Counted from the stretch's first letter, positions 34,891 through 46,396 are shown. The stretch is DNA of 64,000 nucleotides from Liolophura sinensis (GCF_032854445.1 NC_088307.1:21714017-21778016), one strand, 5' to 3'. Made by a program: numbers and translations. Notes: a model not told the origin generated them from the sequence alone.

Positions 34891-35199
34891 TCCGCAGCCC
34901 CAAGCCTTGTCAAGTGAATGGCGTCGAGTACGAGCACGGCGAACAGTTCAACCCAAACTGTTCCCTCCTGTGTACTTGTCATAACGGGGGATACGGTTGT
35001 ATCAGCCTCTGCCCCCAGGAAGAGCAACCACCCCAGGGGAGCTGCGCCAACCCCCAACTAACCCGCGTGCCCGATCAGTGCTGTAGAGAGTGGACATGTG
35101 ACGCCGTTGATCAGGCGGTGACCGAAAAGCCATCCCCGGAAGAAATCCAAGTTATCATGTCTGCCTCCAGGGTTGGAAAAATAATGCCGACGTTATCAG
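34891..35199 (+). CDS. ccn: CCN exon 3: VWC module and hinge
   Basis: Acceptor TTGTTGTTTCATTGCAG; the split Val codon joins exon 2 (G then TC). The VWC module has all 10 cysteines in family spacing, from KPCQVNGVEYEHGEQFNPNC to DQCCREWTCD. In CCN proteins this module binds BMPs and TGF-beta. The exon then encodes a Cys-free hinge of about 36 residues (EKPSPEEIQVIMSASRVGK region), a normally variable and protease-sensitive part of the family. It ends in phase 1 at TTATCAG before GTGAAG. A second GT six bases downstream (35206) would add two residues in the same phase, so the exact donor needs transcript support. Confidence 0.96.
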
Positions 35200-35229
35200 G
35201 TGAAGGTATTTTAGAATGTCTGTAAACGC

Positions 35230-36040
35230 GAAAACAAAGAAAAAAATTGAAACCCGCACTAACGTGAAGTATTTTTGTCAGATGAAAGACCATTAAACAC
35301 AGTCCAGGAAAATCGTTCAGTTTAAGTTTTTAGACTCTTATAAAGTAGATGAAATGTACTTCAACTATGCATGCTACGGTGGCTCCCAGTGAGATTACAC
35401 GAGGTTTTTACCACGTAAAAAACACAGATTGTTAGAATTTTGCATTCACAATGTCTGTACCCATAGAGCTGAGAAAACAGGCACCAACCGATTTTGAAGT
35501 GAACTAGTTCAGGTTTGCCAGTTGCGCAGCGGTGTTGACAGTGAACTCAAATTGCAATGACCTTTATAACCTTCAGTAAGTAAGTCAGTGGAAAACCTAA
35601 TGACCGCTTCCACACGTCAATCCGTCATTCTGGCAGTGAAGCGATATTTGTGTGTCTTTTAAATTACGAATCATTATGTGTGACCATGTTATCTAATCCA
35701 TATTGTAATTCAATAAGCGGTCAAAGACGTTCATGTGGTCATTTAGGGTGCTCGTCACTGAAGACCGCCGTTATCAACCAGTATGATATGTTTAACTGTA
35801 CGTCACACGTGGGAAAGTTCATAAGTAATGTGCGTACAGTTTGTGGTTTATCCTAGGCACTCCTGAGAAATGCATCCAGAAAAAAAAACGCAATTTTATA
35901 AATAAAAAATATAATACAAATTATTGGCCAAAGACACAAGTAAATCAATACGTCATTAAATAAATAAACAAGAAATTAAATATGCAAACAAGTAATTAAA
36001 TAAATAAGCTACGGAGTAGTTAAATAAATAAATATAATCA
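35230..36040. other. Intron 3: SINE-like remnants and AATA-rich end
   Basis: About 35790-35875 (CACACGTGGGAAAGTTCATA, GTGGTTTATCCTAGGCACTC) resembles the third-type SINE body at 55920-55980. 35890-36040 is rich in AATAA and may be its decayed tail. The short frame at 35650-35856 lies in it. Confidence 0.4.
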
Positions 36041-36056
36041 ATGAGTTTACTTCCAG

Positions 36057-36268
36057 GTCACATACCGCCGTCACTTGTCGGCTCTGTGTTTAGGGTGCCC
36101 GGAAAAAATTGCCAGGTGAACACGACAGCCTGGAGCCCCTGCTCGGTGACCTGTGGGGTGGGGGTATCTGTCCGCATGACCACTGACCTCTCTACCTGTC
36201 AGACGGTGCAACAGACTCAAGTTTGTTACGTCAGACCATGCGATATGACAGAGGTGCTGAATAGCCAG
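36057..36268 (+). CDS. ccn: CCN exon 4: TSP1 module
   Basis: Acceptor TTTACTTCCAG; a split Gly codon joins exon 3. After about 19 linker residues (HIPPSLVGSVFRVPGK) comes the CCN-type thrombospondin repeat: NCQVNTTAWSPCSVTCGVGV, then TCQTVQQTQVCYVRPC. All 6 cysteines and the WSPCSVTCG core are present. In CCN proteins it binds integrins, LRPs and VEGF. NTT is a possible N-glycosylation site. The exon ends in phase 0 at AGCCAG before GTAAATAT, matching exon 5 and also a candidate cassette exon at 40287. Confidence 0.96.
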
Positions 36269-36459
36269 GTAAATATATGTGACCCTTATTTACGGTTGGT
36301 GTTACTTTGTTGGTTTTTTTTTTTTGTTTTATTTTTGTAACACCTATTCTCAGATCACTGGAATGTGGAAGCTTTCCCACTTGAAGGAAATCGAGCCTTA
36401 GCTGTGTAGCCAATTGTTCTTTCTAAGCTTTGTGATCACGTTGTGTGAGAACCGATTCG

Positions 36460-36765
36460 GGGGCCTAATGGTTAGAACGTCCGCCTTGAAGTGGGTAGAC
36501 CTCCTGATCAAACCAAAGACGTTAAAATGGTACTTGCTGCTGTGTCATTTGGCGCTCAGCACACTGTAATGTGTAAGATGGTATGTCTGGTGTTTTAGGC
36601 ATGATGCTTTTGTGGCGGAAGCACTTTGGCGGCATAGACTCTCCCTGCCACAAGAACACACAATATATGTGCACACCCCTAGAAACTCTTCGTCGTCATA
36701 TGACTGAACACTTGTTAAGTGCGATGTTAAACCCCCAAACATACATACATACACACATACGCGTT
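36460..36765 (+). mobile_element. CACTC-related tRNA-headed SINE
   Basis: Head GGGGCCTAATGGTTAGAACG with a weak B box (CCTGATCAAACC), body GGCGCTCAGCACACTG, GTGGCGGAAGCACTTTGGCG and TCATATGACTGAACACTTGT, tail GATGTTAAACCCCCAAACAT with CATA repeats. The body differs from the 12225 copy and is closer to 59866-60130, so two subfamilies exist. Confidence 0.8.
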
Positions 36766-37059
36766 CTGTGAACAGACTGGTAACGTATTATTCTTCCATA
36801 GCAAGAAAACAATGATCATTCCAGCTTGGACCCGAGCCACGATTTTGATTGGTTACTAACGTTGACCTCACGACTCCAAAAGGGGTCATTGGATAGGATG
36901 GGGGAAATTGTTAGGGCTGATCCGTTACGTCTTTAGTTACCATAGAACTTGAGCGATTGTCTTACCGCTGTAAATAATTCCCAGGAAGCGTATAAATGGG
37001 GACTTTTTAAACTTTCACATGTCAGAGTAAGACCCTAACTGAAGTAAACTGTCAAGAAA

Positions 37060-37440
37060 GCAAATTTCACCGGTTACGTGTCACCATGAGCAAGCTATCA
37101 CATTGAGCCGGAATCCACACTCCAACAAGGCTAAGCGACATTTTCACCAACCACTTCCGGTACAAGCGCTGAAAAGTTGCTCCAGTTGGCAGATGTGGTC
37201 ACGTAGTATGCATCCCTCTATGGAAATGGTGCAGCAAAAGTACAAAAGGCTACAGCGTAGAGAGTATAGCCGGAGTAGCGAAGAAAGCGTGATGGTTGGC
37301 AAATGGCCACACTTCACGGATAAAAGATGTACAGCATGGACAGTAAAACCAGAGCGGCGATGACAGCGTGATAGTTGGCAAATGGTCACAGTTAACCGAT
37401 GAAACACGGTCTCCTGTCAGTTTACTTCAGTTGCTCAAGT
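37060..37440 (-). repeat. Dispersed repeat B, minus, with partial tandem copies
   Basis: Two or three reversed copies of the block (AACCAGAGCGGCGATGACAG, TGATAGTTGGCAAATGGTCA, CGGTCTCCTGTCAGTTTACT) occur. Both short frames here (37103-37363 plus, 37144-37407 minus) are repeat products. Confidence 0.7.
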
Positions 37441-37459
37441 CCTCAAAATGCTGTGTGTT

Positions 37460-38275
37460 GGTCACATTTAATAAACTAATATGAGCCATTCAAGGGAGTT
37501 GTCATTAAAGAATATTCGTGTGTACATGGAAACGTTATCACAGCACATCTAAATCAGAAGTAAAAAAAAAACATCAATAAAAGAACAAATGAAAATATGT
37601 AATATGATTTTGCCATTTTGTTTATCGCGTACACCATCATGTCGCTCAAGGCTATCGCAGATTCCCACCTTTTCATTACATTAGGACCGAGATAAAATCA
37701 TCCTGTTTTACGCTGAATATAACAACAAGAGCAGCGGACTGCATTGAACAAATTCTGTCGAATCAATCAGTGCCGTTATTATTGATAATGAAATCATGCA
37801 GATGGGAAAAAGTGCGACTGAGTTTTCTGGCCATTGTGAAAGACTCTGATATAGTTCAGTGATCCCGTCACGAGAAATTGGTAGTTTTTCACCAACTCAA
37901 GGTCCCGTCACACCACAGCGATGACTACCTACACTAAAAAAATGTTAATTTAACAGAACGTCTGTTATCTCTGTGAAGATTGAATGTATCATGTTATTAT
38001 AAGGTAGTACAGTGTCACATTCACCATAATATCCCGGTGGTGTAATACAATCTTTATTGCATCAGTCTTTTAAATTCAGCAAATTATTTTTTGAGTGTTG
38101 CATGATCTTTAATCCTGATCAATCGCCTCCGCTACACTTTTCTTGAAACCCAAGAAACTGTTTGATATCGAGTCTTGTGGGACAATTTTGACATTGTATC
38201 ATTGTCTAGAATCTGTGACACTGCTTCATAGTTGCCTAATTCCAGTACACCCAGCTGGATTTATATGAGCGTAAT
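37460..38275. other. Intron 4: no gene seen
   Basis: 37930-37965 (ACACTAAAAAAATGTTAATT, TAACAGAACGTCTGTTA) resembles the ends of the repeat at 59585-59810. Nothing else is recognised. Confidence 0.4.
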
Positions 38276-38282
38276 GTTCATC

Positions 38283-38590
38283 GTGTTGAATTAGATCGCC
38301 ACGTTGGACATATGAACAGCTGCAATCAAAGCGCAACTGAGATATATATTTTATTATCGACAACTTGTTTACTAGCCTGCTACACGATTTTAATACTGAT
38401 TTCACCGATACACCTAGAACATTCCTTGCGTCTCTCCAACATATTATTGGAAACTTCTAACTGCTTCTCTTTACATGATCCCGCAGTAATTCCATACTTT
38501 ATGTACTTTTTTTGTTTTTTGATGGTTTGTGTTAAATGTCGTTTTGGAAATTGGCCTTCTGAGTATTGACCTGGAACGTCCAGCTTGGTT
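38283..38590 (+). repeat. Dispersed repeat C, copy 3
   Basis: Full-length match to 19262-19600 from GAATTAGATCGCCACGTTGG to GACCTGGAACGTCC. It is followed almost directly by a SINE core fragment at 38603-38680. Confidence 0.75.
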
Positions 38591-38602
38591 GACATCTGAT
38601 AT

Positions 38603-38680
38603 ACGACCATCCGCAGGTTGCTGGCAGACCTTCCCACGTACGGCCGGAGAGGACGCCAGCATGAACTGGATCTGAACTCT
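38603..38680 (-). mobile_element. AATA-tail SINE core fragment
   Basis: TACGACCATCCGCAGGTTGC, CTTCCCACGTACGGCCGGAG and CCAGCATGAACTGGA match the SINE core in reverse. Head and tail are lost. Confidence 0.75.
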
Positions 38681-38799
38681 CTGTTTCGACGCATAGATTC
38701 TATTTACACCCAGTAGTGACGTAATAGCATGGAAGCAAAGGGATTCTGTGACAAAAATGTGTGCACGATTCATGATGATTGATGTCATGATGACAGTTT

Positions 38800-40230
38800 T
38801 TCGTTTTAAGTTTTAGCTTTACTTTGGGGTTTTCCCCAACGCTTTATCCTATAGTGAAGTATCAAAGATCATTTCGGTTTTTCTACTGGCAAACGCTGAT
38901 TGTACTCGTAAAAAATAAATACGTCCTATACTGTATGCATTATGCATTCTCAATTTTTACACATAAGGATTAAGGCAACTTTTAGTCTAAAATAGGATGT
39001 GAATTATTCATTTTGTTGCCGATACGTGTGATTGTGTCACGAACCTACATAACGTACGAATGTTACGTTTTACTTCTTAAAAGAAATTAATGAGACAGGG
39101 CACTGTAGTGTCCAAACTAGCTTGTATCACTTCCTAACCAGACATGTATTTATGTTTGTATTTTTCTTATTTGTGTTCAATTATTGATCCCTTACAACTT
39201 GATCACATTGACTGCCTTTTCCTAACTCGCTTATCGTCGGAAGCAGGCTGTATTTTTATTGGCCTATGCGGCCGACGTTTTGCAAAACTACGTACCGGTT
39301 TCAATTGGCAAGGGCAGCCATTTTTATTGATCAGACTGTCGTAAATCAGGTCAGCGACGAGCTTAGAAGACATTTATCTCTCTCTCATGTAAGGATGCCA
39401 GAGTTGACACTATCTATTAATCTTATAAGAAAACCGCTAAGTATTTTTGTTCAATTTTCTCCATTAGCCCAGAGGGTCAACTTTATTACACGAGCCTTTG
39501 CTTTCCAAGTCGCATCAAAAGACGAGATACAGTGAAAGCCCTTTGATGTTTTGAATTTATGTTATCGCCTGTCTACATTTATACTGCTTTATCCAGCCCA
39601 ATAAATTCCACTCCACTAATTTTACTGCGCTTCATTCCTGAGATATATTGAAGTTATTGGGTGCATCAGGTCTAAACACGTCTGATATGAACTACAGTTG
39701 GCGTTAGACGATAATTACTGTTAGATAAAGCTATGCCCATTACAACCTGAATATTGCACTCTTTACCCTGTACACAAAGTTAGGCTATTATTTTTATGTG
39801 AAAGCATTCTCAAACACCATGTCCACAAGTAAATGTACAAATCATCTAAAATCGTTTTGTTACAGATGACATAATGGCAATAATATCTTGGTTATGTATG
39901 CAGTGGAGCCATTGACCATTACTCAGCGTTAGTACCTCTGATTTGGTAACCATATTGGTGGGATTTCTGTTCAGTTTTTAAGACCACATATGCAAAAATG
40001 TTTGTTGAAGGAAGGAAAGAAACACGTGAACTATAGAAACAGGTGAAGGTCTATTTTTATTTAATAACCCATTTTCTCCTCCAGACCTTCCACCGATCAA
40101 ATGCAGGATGTATCCATAAATAAAAAACTTAATAAACAAACTAAATTTTAAAAAAACTGAATTAAAAAAAACACCACTGTGGCGATTTTGTACACATGCG
40201 ATTGGCGTTCTTTTGTACTAAATGAGTGTA
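38800..40230. other. Intron 4: no gene seen
   Basis: AT-rich. The 89-codon frame at 39266-39535 has no recognisable domain. No repeat family is recognised. Confidence 0.45.
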
Positions 40231-40286
40231 AAATGTGATTGGTTATGAACCAAACCCTAAACCCTTCTCCTCATACCTCTTGTCAG

Positions 40287-40364
40287 CCTCCTGATACTCT
40301 AAATGGGAAAATCACTGCCATTCCTCGTGCAAGGCAGCTCCCAGTTGTGCCAGATTATGTAAAG
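40287..40364 (+). other. Candidate 78-nt cassette exon in intron 4
   Basis: A strong acceptor (CTTCTCCTCATACCTCTTGTCAG region, AG at 40285-40286) and a near-perfect donor (GTAAAG, then GTGAGTATC) enclose 78 nt that are open in phase 0 on both sides. These are the same phases as the end of exon 4 and start of exon 5. It would add 26 residues, starting PPDTLNGKITAIPRARQLP, Pro-rich and without Cys, between the TSP1 and cystine-knot modules. No family match is known to me. Part of it lies in an inverted repeat (40329-40419), so it may come from a mobile element. It is unproven. Confidence 0.35.
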
Positions 40365-40419
40365 GTGAGTATCTTGCTTGCACACGACGACCATCTGGCC
40401 CAGTTGGGAGCTGCCTTGC
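40329..40419. repeat. 27-bp inverted repeat in intron 4
   Basis: GCAAGGCAGCTCCCAGTTGT (from 40329) pairs with its near reverse complement ending at 40419 (GGGAGCTGCCTTGC), with arms of 27 bp, few mismatches and a 37-bp loop. The donor-like GTGAGT lies in the loop. Confidence 0.8.
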
Positions 40420-40588
40420 TGTTAAATGGCTCAACGAATGTACCCTCACTATACAAGAGGTCTTCCCTTATGGATTCACTCTGGCATATTTGGCGGGCAA
40501 TTCAAGGTTTATTTCTGATGCTCCGGTCAGACTTTCCGTCTTAAGTGTTTACGACTGACTTGATGTCACAACATAGTCCTAGAGACAG

Positions 40589-40704
40589 TGGGTTTCCCCC
40601 GGGCTCTGCCCGGTTTCTGCCTACCATAATGCTGGCCGCAGTCTTATAAGTGAAATATTCTTGAGTACGGCGCAAAACACCAATCAAATAAATAAATAAA
40701 TAAA
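40589..40704 (+). mobile_element. AATA-tail SINE, 5'-truncated
   Basis: Starts in the core (GTGGGTTTCCCCCGGGCTCT) and ends in GGCGCAAAACACCAATC with AATA repeats. The head is missing. Confidence 0.88.
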
Positions 40705-40929
40705 TCTTACAGGCATGGTTAGTGTGATCATGTTGACAGAAGATGTCGTGATTGATTTCATTGAGTGATCTGGTTAAGTCTAATATATGTAAATGGGTCG
40801 TTATTGCAACAATATCAAAAAAGTCAAGGGATCGCCTTTAGTGAAGCGAAAAAGAACCGTTGATAGTAAGACTGTCCATGAATGGTGCAGACCGAATCCA
40901 ATTTCACCATGTGTTCATTATAACAACAG

Positions 40930-41425
40930 TTAGACTAAAACCTTGACAGGTAAATTGACAAAAGACCGTGAGCATTTGCGAGGTATCACACTATCGTCGC
41001 TGCTCTGGCATTACTTCCTCTGCTGTACGTCTTTAATATTGTATTCCTGCATAAACCAGGATTCTATTAGTGGACTAAGCCTCCCCAAGACCTGTTTCCT
41101 TTACACAGTTTTACTGTGATTGTATGTTAAATGTGATGACAACACAGCATTGTGAAGAATTCTAGACCAGTGACGTCTAAATAAATTGCAATTAACATCA
41201 CTGCATATTTTTTTTTACCAAATCCTGCTTTAGCCATAATGCCCGTAAATTGCTACTATTTATGCATTTACATGAACAGTTCGATCAAAACTCTGACTGA
41301 GGTATATTGGCAAGAGGCCTTATTTTACCTTACTTTATGCGTGTGACCATTTGCCAGCTATCACACTGTAGTCGCTGCTCTGGCCTTATTCTCTATGCTG
41401 TACGTCTTTTAATTATATGTTGAAC
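40930..41425 (+). repeat. Dispersed repeat B, about one and a half copies in tandem
   Basis: A first end (ATCACACTATCGTCGCTGCT near 40987) is followed by a complete copy: TTCTAGACCAGTGACGTCTA, TTGCTACTATTTATGCATTT, CTGAGGTATATTGGCAAGAG, GTGTGACCATTTGCCAGCTA, TCTCTATGCTGTACGTCTTT. This is the best reference copy of the family in the window, about 400 bp. It has no coding capacity. Confidence 0.8.
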
Positions 41426-41429
41426 TGTC

Positions 41430-42670
41430 GCAAATCCCAGAATCTGTTCGGTTCATTACTTAGCTATTTGGTTTGAGGTGGCTGGACGGCGCATGTGCGC
41501 CTTTGCTAAGATATTCGTAATCTCATAAACAGTATGTCGTGCCCGCGTTCATTCGATGAATACCCACGACGTTTTCGATGACGCTCGTGTGGCCCTTTGC
41601 GCAATTTAACGTTCTTTGAACGTTATGTTTCATAAACTTGCTAAAGATGCGTGGTTTACCCAGAAACACATGTTTCCTCCACATTGAGTGAATTCTTCAT
41701 TACGGCGTTTATCGCCAATCCAATAAAAACTATGTATTTTGACACTGGCTCAAGGGACACTGATATGTATCGTCTAGATACCCATTGATTCGACAGCCAA
41801 AAGTAAAGCCATTGAAAGATACACACAGGGAGTTCTCAGATGACAAAAATGATGAAAACAAGATCAACTTGCAAGGGAGCATTATGATTTATTCATATTT
41901 TGTATAATGTCCAAAAACGTAGAGTGGAGAGTTCGCCTTTGTTCACACAGAAAAACATTTCAACGTTGGCTTTAAAATTTCAGATTCGTCGCAGTGTTGA
42001 GATTTTGCGTCTGTGACTTTTTTCGTCAGTACAGTTAATTTCCAAATGTCACAAATACAATTGTAAATAATTTATAATGACAGAAAGCTATATTTAAAAC
42101 CTTAGCTGGAATGTATATTAAGGTTTCCCCGGGCTTTCAAAGTTAAAAATTTCAGGTAATCCAATGGATCAGACTTGCTCTCCACGAAGATGCATTTCTT
42201 TGGCCGAATTTAGTCAGGGCAATCACTGAATCAAGAGCGTTAACTCTTCGCCGCTGGCGTTGTTCTGTAGTACAGTACCTGCTTGTCGGATGTGTTGAGT
42301 TTTACGGAATTACTTTAACATCCCTGTAACAGCTTTCAATTTACTTCACAAGCATAAGACAGTTTACAGCTGTTCTATCAACTGTTCACTGGTATTTGGT
42401 TTATTCTCAAATGTGCAAAAGGGTTCATCCACTATTCCAAAGTTCCTCCGGTGCGAAAAGTATAGGACCTCAGTTCTTGAGGCGACCATGAGATATCTCT
42501 CATGTGGACCAGGTGTACAGAATAGGCCCTTCTGAAATGTAACATAATTTTTGTTCCTGAATGGGGTCAAAGCCCTTAGTGTGTTAATTTCTGTGCGTTG
42601 ACAACGTTGTAGGCTTTTCTGCAGTTATATATTTAAATACATTTTCAAACATATTAAGATATTATTATTA
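41430..42670. other. Intron 4: no gene seen
   Basis: A decayed SINE-tail-like block occurs near 41690-41730. The minus-strand frame at 42364-42570 has no recognised domain. Confidence 0.45.
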
Positions 42671-42677
42671 AGATTAA

Positions 42678-43195
42678 ATGAATGAATGATTATGGCTTAA
42701 CGCCACATCGGCAATATTTCAGCCATATCGTGGCGACGTTAAGATTGAACAAATAATATTCAATGCAATTTATTCTGATTTCTGATGTTATCATTCTTAT
42801 TATATGACTGAATTATATTACCGCTATTGTTGCGTAAAACCTTATTCAGTCATGCATTCATTCATTTTGTTTCATACTGTAAATTGCACTTGCCTACTTG
42901 TCAGCTGCCATTCATCCAAATAAACTACCAACAAGGACATGTATATATTATGTGTGTATGTATACTATGTTTTACGACCTACCTGACAATTTTCAGTCAT
43001 ATAACGACGAGGAGTCATTAGGTATGTGCGCATAAACTCATGGTCAGTGAGTCAATGTCGTTAAAGTGTTGTCGCCTATGACGTATCAGACATTCGAGCA
43101 AGTTAAATTACCCCTCGCCAATCTATCCGCTTTCGTTGCTCTAACCTCAGTTCTAAGCGTGGAGCGAGGCAGCAATAAGTGCCATTTTTGAATTC
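42678..43195. repeat. Dispersed repeat fragments
   Basis: 42678-42738 (GGCTTAACGCCACATCGGCA, TATTTCAGCCATATCGTGGC) is a short repeat of a type I recall from gastropod genomes. 42990-43190 (CATATAACGACGAGGAGTCA and GCTCTAACCTCAG...AGCGTGGAGCG) resembles the two flanks of the LTR element at 56205-56247 and 57580-57630. Confidence 0.45.
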
Positions 43196-43498
43196 CCGAG
43201 CTGCGTTTGTTCAATTTCTACACGGACGCTCTAATTGTTAGGTCACCTAAGTAGTTCCAACATGCATTACTGTTTCTGCATAATACCCGTGGGGCATCAC
43301 AGGTGGTTTTAGGATTATTAATATCAAATGCAAAATTCCTCAGTCTGTATCACCCTTTTTTTCGCTGAACTTTAGCAAAGGGTATAAACTTTAAAAAATC
43401 AGAAGAAAATTACAAATATTACATTGACAAAATGTTAGGGCCAGTACGATGTAATTAGAGCATACATTTGACTTCTATTTACTTTCTTTTGTTTGCAG

Positions 43499-43759
43499 GA
43501 AAGTACTCAAGGAAACTGCACGCCGACAATAAAAAGCAACCGGCCGCATTCAATAGTCTACGACGGTTGCCGTAGCTTGGAAACAAAGCATTTCCGGTTC
43601 TGCGGACTATGTGAAGAAAACACCTGCTGTTTGCCTCGGAAAATAAAAACAATTATGATGGAATTCGACTGCGGAGAAGGACGGAGACGGGCGATGAATG
43701 TTATGTGGATTCGAAAATGTCATTGCATTACCAATTGCTACCCGCGCGTTTCTTTCTAG
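43499..43759 (+). CDS. ccn: CCN exon 5: C-terminal cystine knot and stop
   Basis: Acceptor TTTACTTTCTTTTGTTTGCAG; phase 0. Encodes 86 residues and TAG at 43757-43759. The CT module keeps all 10 cysteines: NCTPT, then DGCRSLE, FRFCGLC, NTCCLPRKIKT, MEFDCGEG, NVMWIRKCHCITNC. The FCGLC...CC pattern and NVM.I..C.C motif are characteristic of CCN proteins. In the family this domain drives dimerisation and binds heparan sulfate and integrins; basic residues (GRRR) are present. The C-terminal tail after the last Cys is short (YPRVSF). No further coding exon is needed. Confidence 0.97.
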   Translation, partial: ESTQGNCTPTIKSNRPHSIVYDGCRSLETKHFRFCGLCEENTCCLPRKIKTIMMEFDCGEGRRRAMNVMWIRKCHCITNCYPRVSF

Positions 43760-44161
43760 TAGCATGTACATAAACCGAGATTAAGGCAAATGGAAGGTTT
43801 CCGCTCTTCTGCTTTTAATATTGCCAGCTTATAAGGCCGAGGAAGTCAGCCGGTTTTAATACTGGAGAAAATTCACGCATCACAACTTTAAGTTGTCTGT
43901 GGGTAATATTACATAAAACTCTCCACACCCCACACCCCCCTCCCTCTCCTCTCCGCCTACACGTTACTCCGCAGCCGCCATCTTAAGGTAGTCGCCATCT
44001 TCTAAAGGTCCATGAAAAACTCATTGCCTTCATACTTGTAAATGTATGGCCATCGGCAAAGAGCCGTGCCCAGCTTTCCAATCGCTGTTATATAGAATCG
44101 CTGTTTTGGGTTCTGAGGCGTCCTGCGATCAGAAGGCTTGTCTTGCGCCTGGACAGTAGAA
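43760..44161 (+). other. Probable CCN 3' UTR
   Basis: Follows the stop codon. It contains a pyrimidine/purine-skewed CCACACCCCACACCCCCCTC run at about 43925-43960. I find no AATAAA or ATTAAA in it. The first canonical AATAAA signals downstream are in the SINE tail at about 44413-44430. Confidence 0.5.
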
Positions 44162-44428
44162 TGGTCCGTGGCTCAGTCGGTTAGCGCGCTAGCTCAGCGT
44201 AATGACCCAGGAGTCTCTCACCAATGCGGTCGATGTGAGTTCAAGTCCAGCTCATGCTGGCTTCCTCTCCGGCCGTAAGTGGGAAGGTCTGCTAGCAACC
44301 TGCGGATGGACGTGGGTTTCCCCCGGGCTGTGCCCGGTTTCCTCCCACCATAATGCTGGCGGCCGTCCTAAAAGTGAAATATTCTTGAGCACGGCGTAAA
44401 ACACCAATTCAAATAAATAAATAAATAA
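44162..44428 (+). mobile_element. AATA-tail SINE downstream of the CCN stop
   Basis: Nearly complete, in sense orientation: head from GGTCCGTGGCTCAGTCGGTT, B box GTTCAAGTCC, core GGGTTTCCCCCGGGCTGTGC, tail GGCGTAAAACACCAATTC and AATA repeats. It begins about 400 bp after the CCN stop and may supply its polyadenylation signal. Confidence 0.93.
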
Positions 44429-44429
44429 A

Positions 44430-46390
44430 TTCTTTCTGGTTTATAAATACGACAACATTTAAATACATGAAAGTGGGTGATTAGACCTCATGAAACAATT
44501 ACGTATACTTAACAGAGAATACGATTAGGAATATGAATGTTGCAATCTTGAATTCCACGAATTTTCAAGAATGGGATCTATTTTATGTTGCCTGTACACA
44601 CATAGGATAACAAACCCAATGCTGAATTTTCACATGATGAATTTAGTTCAATTAATTGAATACACTTTTTCTGTACATTTGTTCTTAGTTACACACAATG
44701 AGAAAGACAGAATGTCTGTAATTATAAAATAAGCATCAGAAGTTCATTCAGACCCCCCCCCCCCCCCTATGAATGGCCCCCTTTACACAAACACATAAAT
44801 GATCATTTGGGTTTGATTTAATACCAGTCGAAGTCAATCTTGAATTGATCACGTCTGATTTATCGTTGTACAAAGATCCAGCTTAGGTTTATCACCGTTG
44901 GTGTCGTTTAGCTTATGTACCTACAAACTGCTTGGCATAGTGGTAAAATCCTGTAGTTAAAGGTGAACTAGAAAGTTTTGTGATTTGAAGGTGGAAGCTA
45001 TCACAGTCAGAAATTTCTGACAATTTCCGTAACTGTTTTGAATATGGGCAATCAATTTGTACTTATGTATGACCAGAAAGAAACCACACAAATCTAGACG
45101 GTATGTATTTTGTTCCAAACGCTATCGCTTGCTACCATTGGATTTTGGAACGTTTTGACGTCTAATTGGCCTTGGTCCATCCATCTGACCGTCAAGAGTT
45201 TGAAAAACCAAACTGATGTACTTTTTTAAACACGAATGACGGGGAACACTCAATATCGTCACGAAGTCCTATATGAAACAGTGATATCTGTGGTATATTT
45301 CCCTTACATAGTTACACTTGACGATTACAACAAATTATTGTGAAAATAAATGCAATATTTTACGAGGAAACCTCTACAACCTTACACAAAGAGAAGCTTC
45401 TTGGGAACATTTTTGGAAAAAATTCCCAATATATGCAAAGAAATGGTGTCACTTTTAGCCTAGTAAAAATGTGTTTAATTTTCATGAAAATGGCCTCACA
45501 AAACATTATAGAACAAAAAATTACATGTGGTAGCCCATGTTTAAGCAAAAAGGAACTAAAGAAATGTACACGTATGATATCTTTTTCGAGTACGCACAGT
45601 CCATACTAGTGCAAAACTACGAATCTATTTTATATATTAGCATGGCTTGTTTCAATCATATAACCTGTGTAGTGTTCAACTAAAATAATTTTTACAACCA
45701 CCACTTTCCACATCAGGAACTCCTAGAAAAAGAAAATGTGCGTATCAAGCGAGTTAACTTCAAGCATGCAGTAGACTGCACAGTAACACAGTTGGTTATT
45801 GTGACGCTTACAGGTAGGTAGTTTACGCGACTACATGGGGCGAATCCACAAAGCGAGGTTTGACTTATGTCAATATTTTATCATATAACCTGGCCAGACT
45901 AGTTCAAACTGAAATATATTTAATCTTAACATAGTATATTTACTTGCTGTTCCAAGTTTTAACACCTTTAGTGTCCAACAGTAAGCGTTCAAATCTAATT
46001 TTCAAAATGTGACTTAATGTGAGTAAAAACTCGCTAATGTTTTTGTAATCCGGCTTTGGACAACATGAAATGTATGATTTGCAAAACTTTTTCTCAAATA
46101 ACGGTAATCCCCGTTCATACAGTGCGATTAGTAGTAATAGCGAATTTATCAAAATTGAAACTTTATAAAGGACGTAATCGCTTAACATTCCTCGCTTACA
46201 CAAATCAGTTCCAAAGTCGTGTAAAAACTGCTGTTACGCTGCAGTGCTCGGGTTACCTACCGGTTCGCTTTACAAAGAAAACAATACAAAAACAGTTGGG
46301 AAAAAGAGTAGTCCGCTTGAACTTGTTTTGGGCGGGAAAATGTCAGCGCGGCCATTGTTGGGGAATTTTGGTCGAAAAGTAGATCCGAGA
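44430..46390. other. Downstream of CCN: no gene seen
   Basis: AT-rich. A poly-C run of about 15 lies at 44753-44767. Frames of 89 (45340-45609) and 108 codons (46056-46382) have no recognised domains. Confidence 0.45.
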
Positions 46391-46396
46391 GTTGAC

